DNA of 64,000 bases from Delphinapterus leucas (taxonomy: Eukaryota > Chordata > Mammalia > Artiodactyla > Monodontidae): positions 5,873,971 through 5,937,970 of the forward strand of contig NW_022098008.1 of NCBI RefSeq assembly GCF_002288925.2. The letters are read 5' to 3'. The translations under genes were made by a program, and so were the position numbers. This document shows, one piece after another, positions 43,415-53,867 of the stretch. Position 1 is the first letter of the stretch; every line of letters begins with the position of its first letter. The notes under the pieces were generated by a model. It searched no databases and was not told the DNA's origin. It saw only the letters and a program-made list of their open reading frames with translations.

Positions 43415-46400
43415 TCAATGAGCGTGCAGTGAACTCCTAGTATACCAAGGATTCATACAAGGTGCTGTGAGAGATTCCGAAGAAATGGATGAGATTAACC
43501 TCCCCTGGAGAAAGAAGTGCACATGTCAAAGGAGCCAGATACAAATTAAGAAGCCAACTCAACAATGCAGAGGGAACAAACAGGCTACGCAGTGTGTGTA
43601 TCAATGTTGAAAGAATTCAGAGCAAGGGAAATGTGCTTCTGAAACAAGGTTAATTTAAGCAGTCTGCTTATATGGTCAGAGCGTTCAGCCTGGCTTTGAA
43701 AGCACCTGCAGAATGTGAATCAGCAGAAGGAGAGCAGTTGACAGCCATCCAAAGTGAACTTCGGAAGCAGTAGATGAGCTGACACTGGGGTTTGGAGATG
43801 TGAAAGGCACCTAATGGAATGAGAGACTGGTTTGATTAGAACTAGAGGTGGGTTGAGGGACATCTACAGAGGAGATGGGATAGTTGTAAGATGTGTTTAA
43901 TGATAACCTGGATGTCAGGACTGGAGGTTTTCAGCTTTGAACCAAAAAAGCAAATGGGAAACCCTTTTAGCAGGAGAGCTGCATAAGGCAGGTGGGAAGT
44001 AATACACACCCTGTGTGTGCTTCTCACTCAGATCTTCAGATGTAGATAGTGGTTACCGCAAACAAACTCTAAAGCCCTTGGGCATGAGTCAAGCATCACT
44101 GTCAAAGACCCATTTTTAAATTTAAATTACCCTGGGGCAGAGTATGAGAAAGATTGTCAGAACTCTTGAGAGGTATATTTGTTCGCTAGCAAAAGCAGTC
44201 AACTACATAATTATTGCCATGCTGCTTAATTTAGAGCTAAGGGTATGTATAGTTGCCATTACTACTGAAAAAAAGAACTTTAAAAAGGTAAAAGAAAGAA
44301 AAAGAGAAGAAAGAGAAAATAGTAAATAATTTGGAAGTGAAAAGATATTGCTAAAGATATCTAATGGAGATCTCCCTGCCCCGTTCCGAACCTGAATGGC
44401 TTGCCAAAGAACATAAGCACAGGCCGATTGAAAACTACTCAGAATTCCACTGCTCAGGTAAGATACTGTCCAGTGCATGCATTACATCATTTTTTTAAAT
44501 AAGAAATGATGGAAAAGCCTTTGCATTGCTCTAGGAAAGATATCTCAACAATCTCTGTGATATTTTGTTGCATATGTTGCTATCATTAATTTCGTGTATG
44601 AAATTTTTCATCATGCTGGCTTTTTCTACCATATAAATTTTATCATGAATAGAAGACTGGAATTAGTTCAACTTTATAGGAAATAGGAAATAAGTTAAAG
44701 TGACAAATATGTGCAACTTTTAAAATAGACATTCTTAGACTCAGACATAAGTATTAAGGCATTCCGTCTTGGTTCTTAGCAGTATACTAAAATGTTGCCA
44801 GTATACACCCAATCCTCCAAAATTTTAGCAGATTTCCCAACACCCATGGAGAAATAGCAACTGTAGATGACTACGTTAGTTTATTGATGTAGAAGTTATT
44901 CTCAAGAGTAAGAGGTTATCCGTGCCATCTATACTGAAGCCAAAAGTTCTCAGGACTGAGATTCTCTGCTCACAAATAACCAGTTCTTTGAACGTTCAGG
45001 CTTAGGTATCTGGGGAAGAGTGGGAAATGGTGGCAGAATTACAAGCTGCTGAATGACACAAGAGCTCAAGGTCTATCCACGATGCCAGCCACCCGTGCAG
45101 GAAGGGAGGGCTGTGGGTAGAGGGTGGGGCAGTCACCATCATATCTGAAACATTAAGAACCCCTGTTCCAACTGCTGATCCATTACAATGTTGCAATAAA
45201 TAAATATTTGAGCCACCCCAGGTCAATTATTGCTTCTTGAACCATTTTCATCAGAATAAGCATGTGTCTATATTTTATTGCATCCTAAAATGTATCCGCC
45301 CTTAGAGGCAGAATTTTATGTCTCTTGTGCAAACCTTGGTCCTCTGCAGAGCTCCCTGAGTCTGGCCACAAACTTGCCCACATTAGAATACTGCTCTATA
45401 AATTCAGCTCCTCTGCAGAAACTCTCTTCTCTGTGCAACTAAAAAGGGGCTTTAATATCTCAAAGCATCTGTTGGGTGTTTTCTCAAAAAAAAAAAATGC
45501 AAATCTTTACACTTCCTCCTTAAATCACGCAATTTGTCTGTAGAGTGCTACATAATCCTTGCTGACTCTCCTTATACCTGCTTTTAGCTGAAGCTATTTT
45601 TAATGCACCACTTTTGTGCTTGTAGATCACATTAACTAAGCAGTTTGGGAGGAATTTATAAAAAAAAAGAGGTGGCAACGGTTACATGTGTTTATTTCTC
45701 TTTTAATGTTTTTCCTTCTGGTGTAAAAATGCTGTATGCTTCAGTTAAGGAAAATACTTTAAATAAGATAAATCACTGAAAGACAAACAAGTAGAAAGAT
45801 AACACCGTAGAAAGTCTTGTAATTTCCAATCATGTTTTAAATATTTTTTACTATAGTTTAAAGCACGATAGCAGATTGCAAGACTTACCTAACTTGCTAT
45901 ACTATAGCAAGACTATATTTTCTATATATTATCTATATTTTACTATATTTTCTCACCGGATAGAGGCTCAAATAAATTATCCATTGATTAATTAAGTTAC
46001 TATTGGGCCAATTCTGCTCTTCTGCCTCACGGCAATTGCCATGCAATTCAAGGTGACCTAGTTTATCATCTAGGTGTGCATTGGGCACAGTCTTTCTCAT
46101 CTCTTCCTGAGCTCTTCTGACCTTGGAATCCATTGAAGCTTCAGCATTAGCATTTTCTAAGGCACTTGAAGGTTTTCCACATAAAATAAAGAGGAAACAG
46201 TCATGTGTGTCTTTCATCTCTATAGAGGTAGGTAGTTTGCTTGGTTTTATTTTATAACACAGACATGTCACTCTTATTTTATTTGTAAATGTTCAAAAGG
46301 CATTGTACTAAGTAAGAAATCAAGGTTAAGCATCCAATCCAAATGAATTTCCTGAAAGAGATCCTAAAAAAGCTTCTAAAATCAAAAGCAAAAAAAGCAT

Positions 46401-46585
46401 GAAAAGAAGCATCATTTGATAGATGTGACACATTAGTTATTGGGAAATAAAAATGAGAAAACTTCAGCCTATCATTTCAAAGTCCAGGGTAAAATCTGTG
46501 TCTAATAAATCATACAAATCCATAACCAAGTTCTTTTTGGCAGCAAAAAGTATCGTCAAGTGAGAGGGATAGATTTCAAGATGAA
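43415..46585. other. No recognisable gene; weak antisense L2 trace
   Basis: At 43425-43510, GAGCGTGCAGTGAACTCCTAGTATACCAAGG and 'gctgtgagagattccgaagaaatggatgag' resemble a diverged antisense L2 end. Otherwise I see no named repeat. Frames of up to 112 codons (45933-46271, minus) and 91 codons (44203-44478, minus) show no family motif. Confidence 0.4.
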
Positions 46586-46594
46586 ACAAAGAGG

Positions 46595-46825
46595 AAAGGC
46601 CATGGACCAAGGCACACAGGTGGCTTCTAGAAGCTAGGATAGACAAGAGAATGGATTTTCCCCCAGAGGCTCCAGGAGGAATGCAGGCTGCCCACACCTT
46701 GGTTTTAGCCCAGTGAGACCCGCGTCAGATTTCTAACCTCTGAACTGTGGGATAATACATCTGTGTTGTTTAAAGCTACTAAGTTTGTGGCCATTTGTTA
46801 CAGCAGCCATAGGAAACTAATACAT
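46595..46825 (+). repeat. MLT1 LTR fragment (3' half)
   Basis: GGCCATGGACCAAGGCACACAGGTGGC, TTCTAGAAGCTAGGATAGACAAGAGAATGG, 'ccagaggctccaggaggaatgcaggctgcccacacc', CTAACCTCTGAACTGTGGGATAATACATCTGTGTTG and 'ggccatttgttacagcagccataggaaactaatac'. This is the 3' half of a MaLR LTR with its polyadenylation end. The 5' half is missing. Confidence 0.8.
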
Positions 46826-46829
46826 CAAT

Positions 46830-47380
46830 CAAGGTCAAAACATGCAAAGTGTGAAAACCAAATTGCTGCTTGACTATCTTCATTGAAGAAATGTGCTTTT
46901 CATTGAACAGCTAGAGAAAGGAACCCCTTGAGAAATTCCTACATGCGATTATCTCTTGATCACAAGTCCCAAGCTTCATTTCAGATGGAGGGGAGAATGA
47001 TGGAGCATCTTGGGATGAGGGTGGGAGAGCCACCATGGTGCCGCTGATAAGAATACACACAGGGCCTCAGTGGTCGTCAACATCAGCCAGGTCATCAATG
47101 TGGAACAAGACAGCAGTGAACCTCAGGGAAGTATGTTCTCAGAACTCTTCTGGTGATAGTACCCTGGCCTTCTTGAGACCTACTCAGGCTCCTCTTACTG
47201 TCCATGTGACTCAGACGTGAGACAAGTGGCATGGCCCTAATCACAGTGCATGGTGGACCCAAGCCAGCAGACCATCATCCAAGCCAGTGAGACATAATTG
47301 CCATGCTTTTATTTGTGCCATCAGGAAGGAGACCTTTTTTGTTGTTGTTGGATAGCTGATAAAATAATGTAATGGACTGA
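46830..47380. other. No recognisable feature
   Basis: Nothing that I can name. One 61-codon frame at 47035-47220 has no motif. Confidence 0.4.
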
Positions 47381-47466
47381 ATGTTTGTGTCTCCCCAAAA
47401 TTCAAATCTTTTTTTTTTTTGGTTTAATTCTTTAATTGCAGTGTAGTTGATTTACAATATCGTTTT

Positions 47467-47566
47467 NNNNNNNNNNNNNNNNNNNNNNNNNNNNNNNNNN
47501 NNNNNNNNNNNNNNNNNNNNNNNNNNNNNNNNNNNNNNNNNNNNNNNNNNNNNNNNNNNNNNNNNN
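47467..47566. other. Assembly gap, 100 N
   Basis: Exactly 100 N bases, the usual placeholder for a gap of unknown length. It ends directly at an AT dinucleotide tract (47567-47606), so the gap was probably caused by a long (AT)n repeat that could not be assembled. Any frame drawn across it is meaningless. Confidence 0.98.

Positions 47567-47606
<40 letters not shown>
47567..47606. repeat. (AT)20 microsatellite, cut by the gap
   Basis: Twenty uninterrupted AT units run from the gap edge to TTCCTC. The real tract is at least this long. Confidence 0.95.
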
Positions 47607-47608
<2 letters not shown>

Positions 47609-47969
47609 CTCTTCAGGTTCTTTTCCCTTGAGTTTATTACAAACCAAAATTCAAATCTTGAAACCCTAATTCCAATGTAATGGTATTAAGAAGCGGGGGC
47701 CTCTGGGAGGTGATTAGGTCATGAGGGTGGAGCCCTATGATTGGGATTTGGCCTGTGTCATAAAAGAGCTCCAGAGAGCCAGCTAGCCCCTTCTGCCATG
47801 TGAGGACACAAGGAGATATTTGTGACCAGGAAGAGGGCTCTCACCCAATCATGCTGGCACCTTGATCTTGGACTTCCAGCCTCCAGAACTATGAGAAATA
47901 AATTTCTGCTGTTTGTAAGTCACCCAGTCTGTGGTACTTTGTTATAGCAGCCTGAACTAAGATAGATGG

Positions 47970-48565
47970 ATGGTAAACCTGGGGCTGGGAGCAGCCATCC
48001 TGAGACCGTTAGGGAACAGTCTGAGTTCTTCTGAGAATGAAGCCAATGCCAAAGAAAGCAGAGCTGAAAAAGGTAGAGAGGGAGACTGAGATGAACCTGG
48101 TTACGTCATTGGAGTCCCGGGGTCGGTCACACAGATCCTTAGACTCTCAGCTTCCTGGACCAAGGCCTCTCTTCTTCAGGTTCACTTGTGACTAAGAGTC
48201 CTTGGTGAGAAGGAAATGATATATGTTTTATCATTTCCAATTATACCCATACAGATGCACACGCCATGCCTGCCATTCATACATACAAATGGGACATTCC
48301 AAAAGATGAAATAGAATAAAACTGCTTAAAAGAGCAAAGGTTCTTTCACTCTCTAAACAAATTCATAATGAGAAGACTCTGGTTTTTAAGACAATGGAAG
48401 AAAGCCAAGTGATGAGACCAAAAGAAATTCAGACTTATGACCAACCTCAAAGGAAGGTGCAGAAACAGTGGCAAATAGCCATGGCAACCACAACATTAGG
48501 TGGACATAACTCTTCGAGCTTCAGAAAGCGTTTTCTGTTTATTTTCGAAATCTCTGGAAGGTTCC
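47970..48565. other. No recognisable feature
   Basis: No repeat or gene is recognised. Frames on both strands at 48394-48708 (104 and 77 codons) overlap and lack motifs. A weak antisense MIR core may be present at 48590-48665 (TTATTGTCCACATTTTACAGTTGAGGAAGCTGATG). Confidence 0.45.
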
Positions 48566-48726
48566 CTGGACTATGGATAGGACAGGATGTTATTGTCCAC
48601 ATTTTACAGTTGAGGAAGCTGATGTTTAGAGCTATGGGTCTGGGGCTGCTCAAAATTTCATGGCCCCAAACCCTTTCCATGACCCAAATTTGTATTCTAA
48701 ACTGGTGACAGTTTTTAGCACCACAT

Positions 48727-48917
48727 ATTTTTTCTTTTACATCTTTATTGGAGTATAATTGCTTTACAATAGTGTGTTAGTTTCTGCTTTATTACAAAGT
48801 GAATCAGTTATACATATACATATGTTCCCATATTTCTTCCCTCTTGCGTCTCCCTCCCTCCCACCCTCCCTATCCCACCCCTCCAGGTGGTCACAAAGCA
48901 CCGAGCTGATCTCCCTG
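48727..48917 (-). mobile_element. L1 3' UTR tail, 191 bp, perfect TSD
   Basis: Perfect 11-bp TSDs TAGCACCACAT lie at 48716-48726 and 48918-48928. The insert is the complement of the last ~190 nt of a young L1: A-tail (as T-run), the complement of AATAAA at 48744-48749, AGTATAATTGCTTTACAATAGTGTG, and 'ctatcccacccctccaggtggtcacaaagcaccgagctgatctccctg'. It is heavily 5'-truncated and non-coding. Confidence 0.95.
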
Positions 48918-48934
48918 TAGCACCACATCTTGTA

Positions 48935-50215
48935 CCATCCAAATGACTGCTTTTTTTCCTGGAATGTAGATGGGCACTACAGTCCTCTGAAAATATTTGG
49001 ATACTAAAGTTACTCTGCATAGGAGACCTCTTTGCAATCATCTCTTAGAATGATGCAGTTCAGAATCAAATAAAATGTCTTCTGTGCAGGGTTTCCTTAA
49101 CCCAGGAAGTCCTGGATTGCAAATCAATGGAAGAGGTGGCCTTTCTTGAAATGGGAAGAAAGGACATTCGGTTTGCTTTATACCTACCTCACCCTGGCAC
49201 AGCACGTGGACTAGGCTATAAGCAGGACCCAACACATCATGTCCTGTATTCCCCCTGGGCTCTTCCACCTTGATATCCCACCTGTCTCCTGCCCAGGATT
49301 CCTGTGATAGAAGGAGGATTTCAATTCAGAGAGTCCTCACTGCCTCAAATACTGAGAATGTGGACTGTGAAAGTTTTGCGAGAAGTAAGGAAAGCTCAAT
49401 TTAGAAAAAGCTTCAGGAAAGAAGACAAATTTTAGTTGTATCTACAACAGACCTAAAGAATGACCCACATTCATTAAAATGTAATGATGAATGAGCTTAA
49501 ATGTCATACACTTCCATTTTTTTTCTCTATAGAATGGGGACAATGATGCCTTTCCTATTATATTCTTCCCAGATGTTCACTTTGAGTGCACAATATTTTA
49601 CGAACTGATAAGAATTATATAAAGTTAGTAGCATCAATGGTGTTGATATTTTTATGAGAGGATCTAAAGAAACATTGGAGAGAACCAGGTGAGTTTGCAC
49701 CATCTTCCTTGGCATAGTTGACCCTCTTTGAACAGGAATGTCATCTGTCCTCTGCACTGCAGACATGGTCCTATTGATGGGAGCATTAAATCAGGAGGAC
49801 TGCCTCTTCCAGGGAGAGGGCCTGTCAGTTAAGTATGAATGTAAAGAAAACTTTCTAACAAGAAGAATAAAATGTGCAGAAGTTGATTAAACTCTTGGAT
49901 TCTTTTCCTGGCAGGAGTTAGAATAATTTATGCAGTTTCCATCTGAAGTTTCCCGTCTCATTACACTGAGGAGAACAAAGTCATTAAACGCAATTACCAT
50001 GTTAATTGACAAGAGATTGAAAAGTGAAAACACTGAAGGATGGGCAAGTCCATCTTCCTGTCACACATGGTAGTGTTCACTTCTGCCTCTAGGTTTCCAG
50101 ATGAATATGAATTGGTAATCAGCATGTTTCATATTCATAGTGCAATCAACATGCATCTTTGATTGAATGCCTCATTTAATAAACTAAGAAAATATTCATA
50201 ACAGTTGTGCTGATA
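48935..50215. other. No recognisable feature
   Basis: About 1.3 kb with no named repeat or gene. Confidence 0.4.
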
Positions 50216-50224
50216 ATTAGCATA

Positions 50225-51770
50225 TGCATGTTTTACATTTCTATTGAGGTATAATGACATGTAGTAAACTGTGCACATCTTAAGTGCACTTCCTGGCAAG
50301 TGTTACAAATATTTGTACCCTCAGAACCAACATCCAATCAAGATGCAGGGCTCTGCCTTCACCTTTCATCTCTCTTAAGAGTACGGTTCCCTCCCCATAC
50401 CCAGAGCAACCACCATATACAGTTATAGTCCCACAAATTAGTTACTGAACTTCATACAAATGGGAACATATAGAACATATTCACTCAACATAATACTTTT
50501 GATATTCATCCACATATGTGTGTCGATAGTGCATTTCTTTCTACTGCTGAGTAATATTGGATGAAGAGACTAGAATTTGTTTATTCATCCTCCTTTTGGC
50601 GGACATTTGAATTGTTTAAATTTCTTGCTATTATGAATAAAGCTGAACTAAACATTATTGAACAAATATTTGTGTGGGCATTTATTTTCATTTCTGCTGG
50701 AAATAATACCTTAGAGTAGAATTGCTGGATCATAGGTAGGTGTGAGTTTAATCTTATGAGAAAGTACCAGCTTTCCACACTGGTTGTACCATTTTACATC
50801 TTACCAGCATGAGATACCCAGGCACTCTGCATCCTCTCAAGCACTTGGTATTGAAGTCATTTAAATTTAAACCACTCCTTTGGCTGAATAGGTGTATCTC
50901 ATTCTGGATTTAATTTGCATTTCTCTGCAAATTAAAAGACCCTTTACCTGTATTTTATTAGCAATTCTTACATCTTCCTTTATGAAGTATCTATCCAAGT
51001 CTTTTGATAATTTTTAATTGGATTGCTTGTCTTTTGTTTTTGATATGTAGAAATTCTTTATAAAATTTGGATTCAAGTCTTTTTCATATATATAAATAGA
51101 TAGATTGTGTATATTTCTCCTAGACTGTGATTGGTCTTTTTATTATTTTTTTAAAATTTTGAAGAATAGAAATTTTTTTTTTCTGATAAAGTCCAATTTA
51201 CCTTTTTTTTCTCTCTTGTTAAGGTTAAGTGCTTTTGCAATCTCTCTAAGAAACATTTGAGTACACAAGCCACAAAGACATTCCCTTATTTTATTTTATT
51301 TTTCTATAGAAACTTTATAATTTTAACTTTTAAATTTTGCCTGGAATCATCAGTGTTTATTGATTTTCCATGTTATGTATTTATCAAGTTTCAATTTTTT
51401 TGCATACAGATATCCAGTTGTTCTAGTATCATTTGTTAAAAAGACTTTCCTTTCCCCATTGTGTTGCACTGGCACATCTATCTAAATTAATTTTGCTGTG
51501 TGTATGCAGATCTATTTATGGTCTCTATTCAGTTTCCTAGATCTGTCTGTCCTTAGGCCTGAATCACACTGTCTTAATTATAGGGTAGGTTTATAGTAAG
51601 TCTTAAAATAAGGAGTGCATGTTTTCAAACTCTGTCCCCCTTTCTCAAGGCTGCCTTGGTGATTTTGAGTCCTTTACCTTTTTCCACGTCAATCCTGGCG
51701 TCAATTTGGCATTTGTTATGACCTTCAAAAAAAGTCTGCTGGAATTGTTGACCTATGCATGTTAAAAATT
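50225..51770 (-). mobile_element. Old L1M fragment
   Basis: This is the complement of an old L1 3' UTR and ORF2 end. It shows ATTGAGGTATAATGACATGTAGTAAACTG, 'cattcactcaacataatacttttgatattcatccacatatg', CTACTGCTGAGTAATATTGGATG, GAATTGCTGGATCATAGG, 'ggatttaatttgcatttctctg', GATTGGTCTTTTTATT and, near the right end, 'cttgccttggtgattttgagtcctttacc'. Stops and indels are frequent. It belongs to the same age class as the L1M at 33278. Confidence 0.82.
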
Positions 51771-51924
51771 CCTCTTTGTTATACACACTTTTCAAGCAGC
51801 TACATCAAAATGGTAGGTTCAAACAACAGTTCTCAAGGGGTGGTATGGGGAAAACTGGTGTTCCCAAAAGCCTTCTGGGAGGTCTGCAAGGTCAAAACTT
51901 TTCCTAATCCAAAATTGGAGGATG

Positions 51925-52501
51925 ATGTCATCTAGATGGCCGCATAGGATGTTCTGGGCTTCAGCCCCCTCACAAGAAGACCAACTGGCATCCATCCATA
52001 GATAAGAGATCATGAGAAAATTCCAGAACCCCGGGTGAGGCTGAAGCACCCCTGGGCCACAGAGATGAGGAGGACCACTTGGGAAGGGTAAGAGGAGCAG
52101 CGGCACTCGGACCACATTGTTCCCCACCCCCAGGCCAGCACAGCAAGGCACTAGGAGGGCCCTTCTAGGCCTATGGTTTCTCCAGAAAAACCAATACTGT
52201 ATGATCTCATTTATATCTGGAATCTAAAATAACCAAACTCAGGGTCCTTGCATGTGGCTCACTGTGGTCGTAGACCCCGAATTGCAATTCTCTGCTGATC
52301 CTCAATAAAACCATCTTTGCTGGAGAAATACCTGGCAGTCTATTTGTTTCAGGCCAACACATTCTAATTCTTAAAAAAATAAAAATAAATAAATAAATAA
52401 ATAAACCTAACTCATAGCAAAAGAGAGTAAATTGATGGTTTCAGGAGCAGGGGGCCAGGGGAACAGGATAAGGTGAAGGTGGTCAAAAGTTACAAACTTC
52501 T
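51925..52501 (+). mobile_element. Internally deleted L1 (5' end joined to 3' end), probable
   Basis: 51930-52145 resembles an L1 5' UTR, with a YY1-like AGATGGCCGCAT at about 51933 and AGAAGACCAACTGGCATCCATCC. From about 52185 the text is an L1 3' UTR (TACTGTATGATCTCATTTATATCTGGAATC, then after an insert CTCATAGCAAAAGAGAGTAAATTGATGGTTTCAGGAGCAGGGGGCCAGGGG). ORF1 and ORF2 are absent. I cannot say whether the join was made by deletion or during retrotransposition. Confidence 0.4.
52242..52403 (+). mobile_element. Poly(A)-tailed insert of unknown source
   Basis: A 162-bp insert lies between AACCAAACTCA (52231-52241) and AACCTAACTCA (52404-52414), a TSD with one mismatch. It starts AGGGTCCTTGCATGTGGCTC, holds a polyadenylation signal in CCTCAATAAAACC (about 52299-52311), and ends in A-rich (AAAT)n. 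The signal followed by about 65 nt before the tail is reminiscent of an LTR R-U5 end, but I do not recognise the source. It is probably a retrotransposed RNA fragment made by L1 machinery. Confidence 0.5.
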
Positions 52502-52619
52502 GGACTTCCCTGGTGGTGCAGTGGTTGAGAGTCCGCCTGCCGATGCAGGGGACACGGATTCATGCCCCGGTCCGGGAGGATCCCACGTGCCGTGGAGCGG
52601 CTGGGCCTGTGAGCCATGG
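52502..52619 (+). mobile_element. CHR SINE, 3' half missing
   Basis: GGACTTCCCTGGTGGTGCAGTGG through CCACGTGCCGTGGAGCGG to CTGTGAGCCATGG is the 5' 118 bp of a CHR SINE, with its A box and a mutated B box (GGATTCATGCCC). The 3' half and the A-tail are absent, and unrelated sequence follows directly. LINE-mobilised SINEs are normally truncated at the 5' end, so a missing 3' half points to a later deletion that also removed the end of the host L1. Confidence 0.9.
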
Positions 52620-52624
52620 AAATA

Positions 52625-53180
52625 AACCATTAACCTATTTTCAATGATAAGGGACTCAGAATAGTCCTCTTTTCTTTGGAAGAGTAGAAATTTAATGTGT
52701 CCTTCTGAATTTGAGCCTCTTTTTCAACAATGCTAATCGCTCACACCATCCTCACTTAGATCCCTCTTTGGTTTGGTTGAGGGAGATTTTGGAATAAAAT
52801 CAACAATTTAATCATGCCTAGATCAGGCATGTTACCAGCTGCCAATAGTTTGGCCTCAAAAGGAGCATTCCTCTGAAAAAGGATGGAGAGGATGCTTGGG
52901 TGTCACTGGATTTCATTCTTGAGTAAAGATGTTCCCACTCATAGCCTTCCGTTCCCCTTACTTACTTATGTAATGTTTAGAGATTGCCAGACACATAAAT
53001 AAGTATATATTGGCCCAGACAGCCTTTAGCAATGTGGTGAAGCAGTAAGAATGAAAGATATACTGGTAGAAAAGCACCCCTAAAAATTCCTCTGGCACTT
53101 ACCAAAACAGAAGTGCCAAATCCCCACAAGCCTTGTTCCCTCACTTAGAAGTATATGTAAGATGGCTTATGTCACAGGTC
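52625..53180. other. No recognisable feature
   Basis: No repeat or gene recognised. Confidence 0.4.
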
Positions 53181-53184
53181 CTTG

Positions 53185-53280
53185 CTGTTTATTCAACTGA
53201 TAATTGTTGAGATCTAGGGTGTGCTAGACACTATGATAGACATTGAAGATACACCAGTAAATAAAAATACATGACTATAG
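53185..53280 (-). repeat. L2 3'-end fragment
   Basis: The antisense L2 end is readable: TTATTCAACTGATAATTGTTGAG, 'tgctagacactatgatagacattgaagatacaccagtaaataaa'. Confidence 0.6.
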
Positions 53281-53319
53281 ATAATGACAATGCTGTATAA
53301 CACACATATATTGCTTCCA

Positions 53320-53490
53320 AGGACGCCAAGCATTCTTCCAAGAACTTACAAATATTAACTCATTTGATCCTCGCAGTTGCTCTGTAAGGAAGGTAAAGTG
53401 GCAGAGAGAGGCAAGGATAGTGCCCACCCAATGAAATATGAAGTCTACAATGTAGTAGAGTGACGTTCAAATTCATATGATCTCCACCCA
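53320..53490 (-). repeat. MIR SINE fragment
   Basis: The antisense MIR core: AAGCATTCTTCCAAGAACTTACAAATATTAACTCATTTGATCCTCGCAG, 'ttgctctgtaaggaaggtaaagtggcagagagaggcaagg'. L1-B begins a few bases to its right. Confidence 0.7.
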
Positions 53491-53591
53491 GAGTCAAAAA
53501 TAACTCTTTGATTTTTTAAACATCTTTATTGGAGTATAATTGCTTTACAATGGTGTGTTAGTTTCAGCTGTATAACAAAGTGAATCAGATA

Positions 53592-53612
53592 TATATATAT
53601 ATATATATATCC
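53592..53612. repeat. (AT)10 microsatellite in the L1-B 3' UTR
   Basis: An uninterrupted AT tract. It has expanded from the short 'atatacatatat' at the corresponding position of other L1 3' UTRs. Confidence 0.85.
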
Positions 53613-53867
53613 CCATATTCCCTCCCTCTTATGTCTGCCTTCCACCCCTCTAGGTGGTCACAAAGCACGAATCTGATCTCCCTGTGCTATGCAGCTCCTT
53701 CCCAGTAGCTATCTATCTTACATTTGGTAGTGTATATATGTCCATGCTACTCTCTCACTTCATCTCAGCTTACCCTTCCCCCTCTCATGTCCTCAATTCC
53801 ATTCTCTACATCTGTGTCTTTACTCCTGTCCTGACCCTAGGTTCATTAAAAAAAATTTTTTTTTAGA

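Larger units (their letters stand above)
47411..47643 (-). mobile_element. L1 3' end inserted in the MLT1 LTR
   Basis: Perfect 16-bp TSDs CCAAAATTCAAATCTT lie at 47395-47410 and 47644-47659. The insert opens with a T-run, then GGTTTAATTCTTTAATTGCAG and 'tgtagttgatttacaatat', the complement of a cetartiodactyl L1 3' end. After the gap it continues with an (AT)n tract and TTCCTCTTCAGGTTCTTTTCCC. The true insert length is unknown because of the assembly gap. Confidence 0.88.
47386..47962 (+). repeat. MLT1-type LTR, interrupted by an L1 tail
   Basis: It begins GACTGAATGTTTGTGTCTCCCCAAAATTCAAATC and resumes at 47660 with 'gaaaccctaattccaatgtaatgg', AAGCGGGGGCCTCTGGGAGGTGATTAGGTCATGAGGGTGGAG, 'gctggcaccttgatcttggacttccagcctccagaactatgag', and GTCACCCAGTCTGTGGTACTTTGTTATAGCAGCC. 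This is a well-preserved MaLR LTR. The L1 insertion at 47411-47643 duplicated 16 bp of it. Confidence 0.88.

Noticed and set aside
45933..46271. 112-codon minus-strand frame, considered as a possible exon or retrocopy
   Set aside because: No family motif, no A-tail, no TSD and no splice context that I can support.
47432..47680. Open frames with tyrosine-isoleucine repeats
   Set aside because: They span the 100-N gap and an AT microsatellite, so they are not real.
53490..53512. Search for a TSD around L1-B
   Set aside because: Left flank AATAACTCTTTGATT and right flank TAATTGTGTAATTCTC do not match convincingly. I report none rather than force one.
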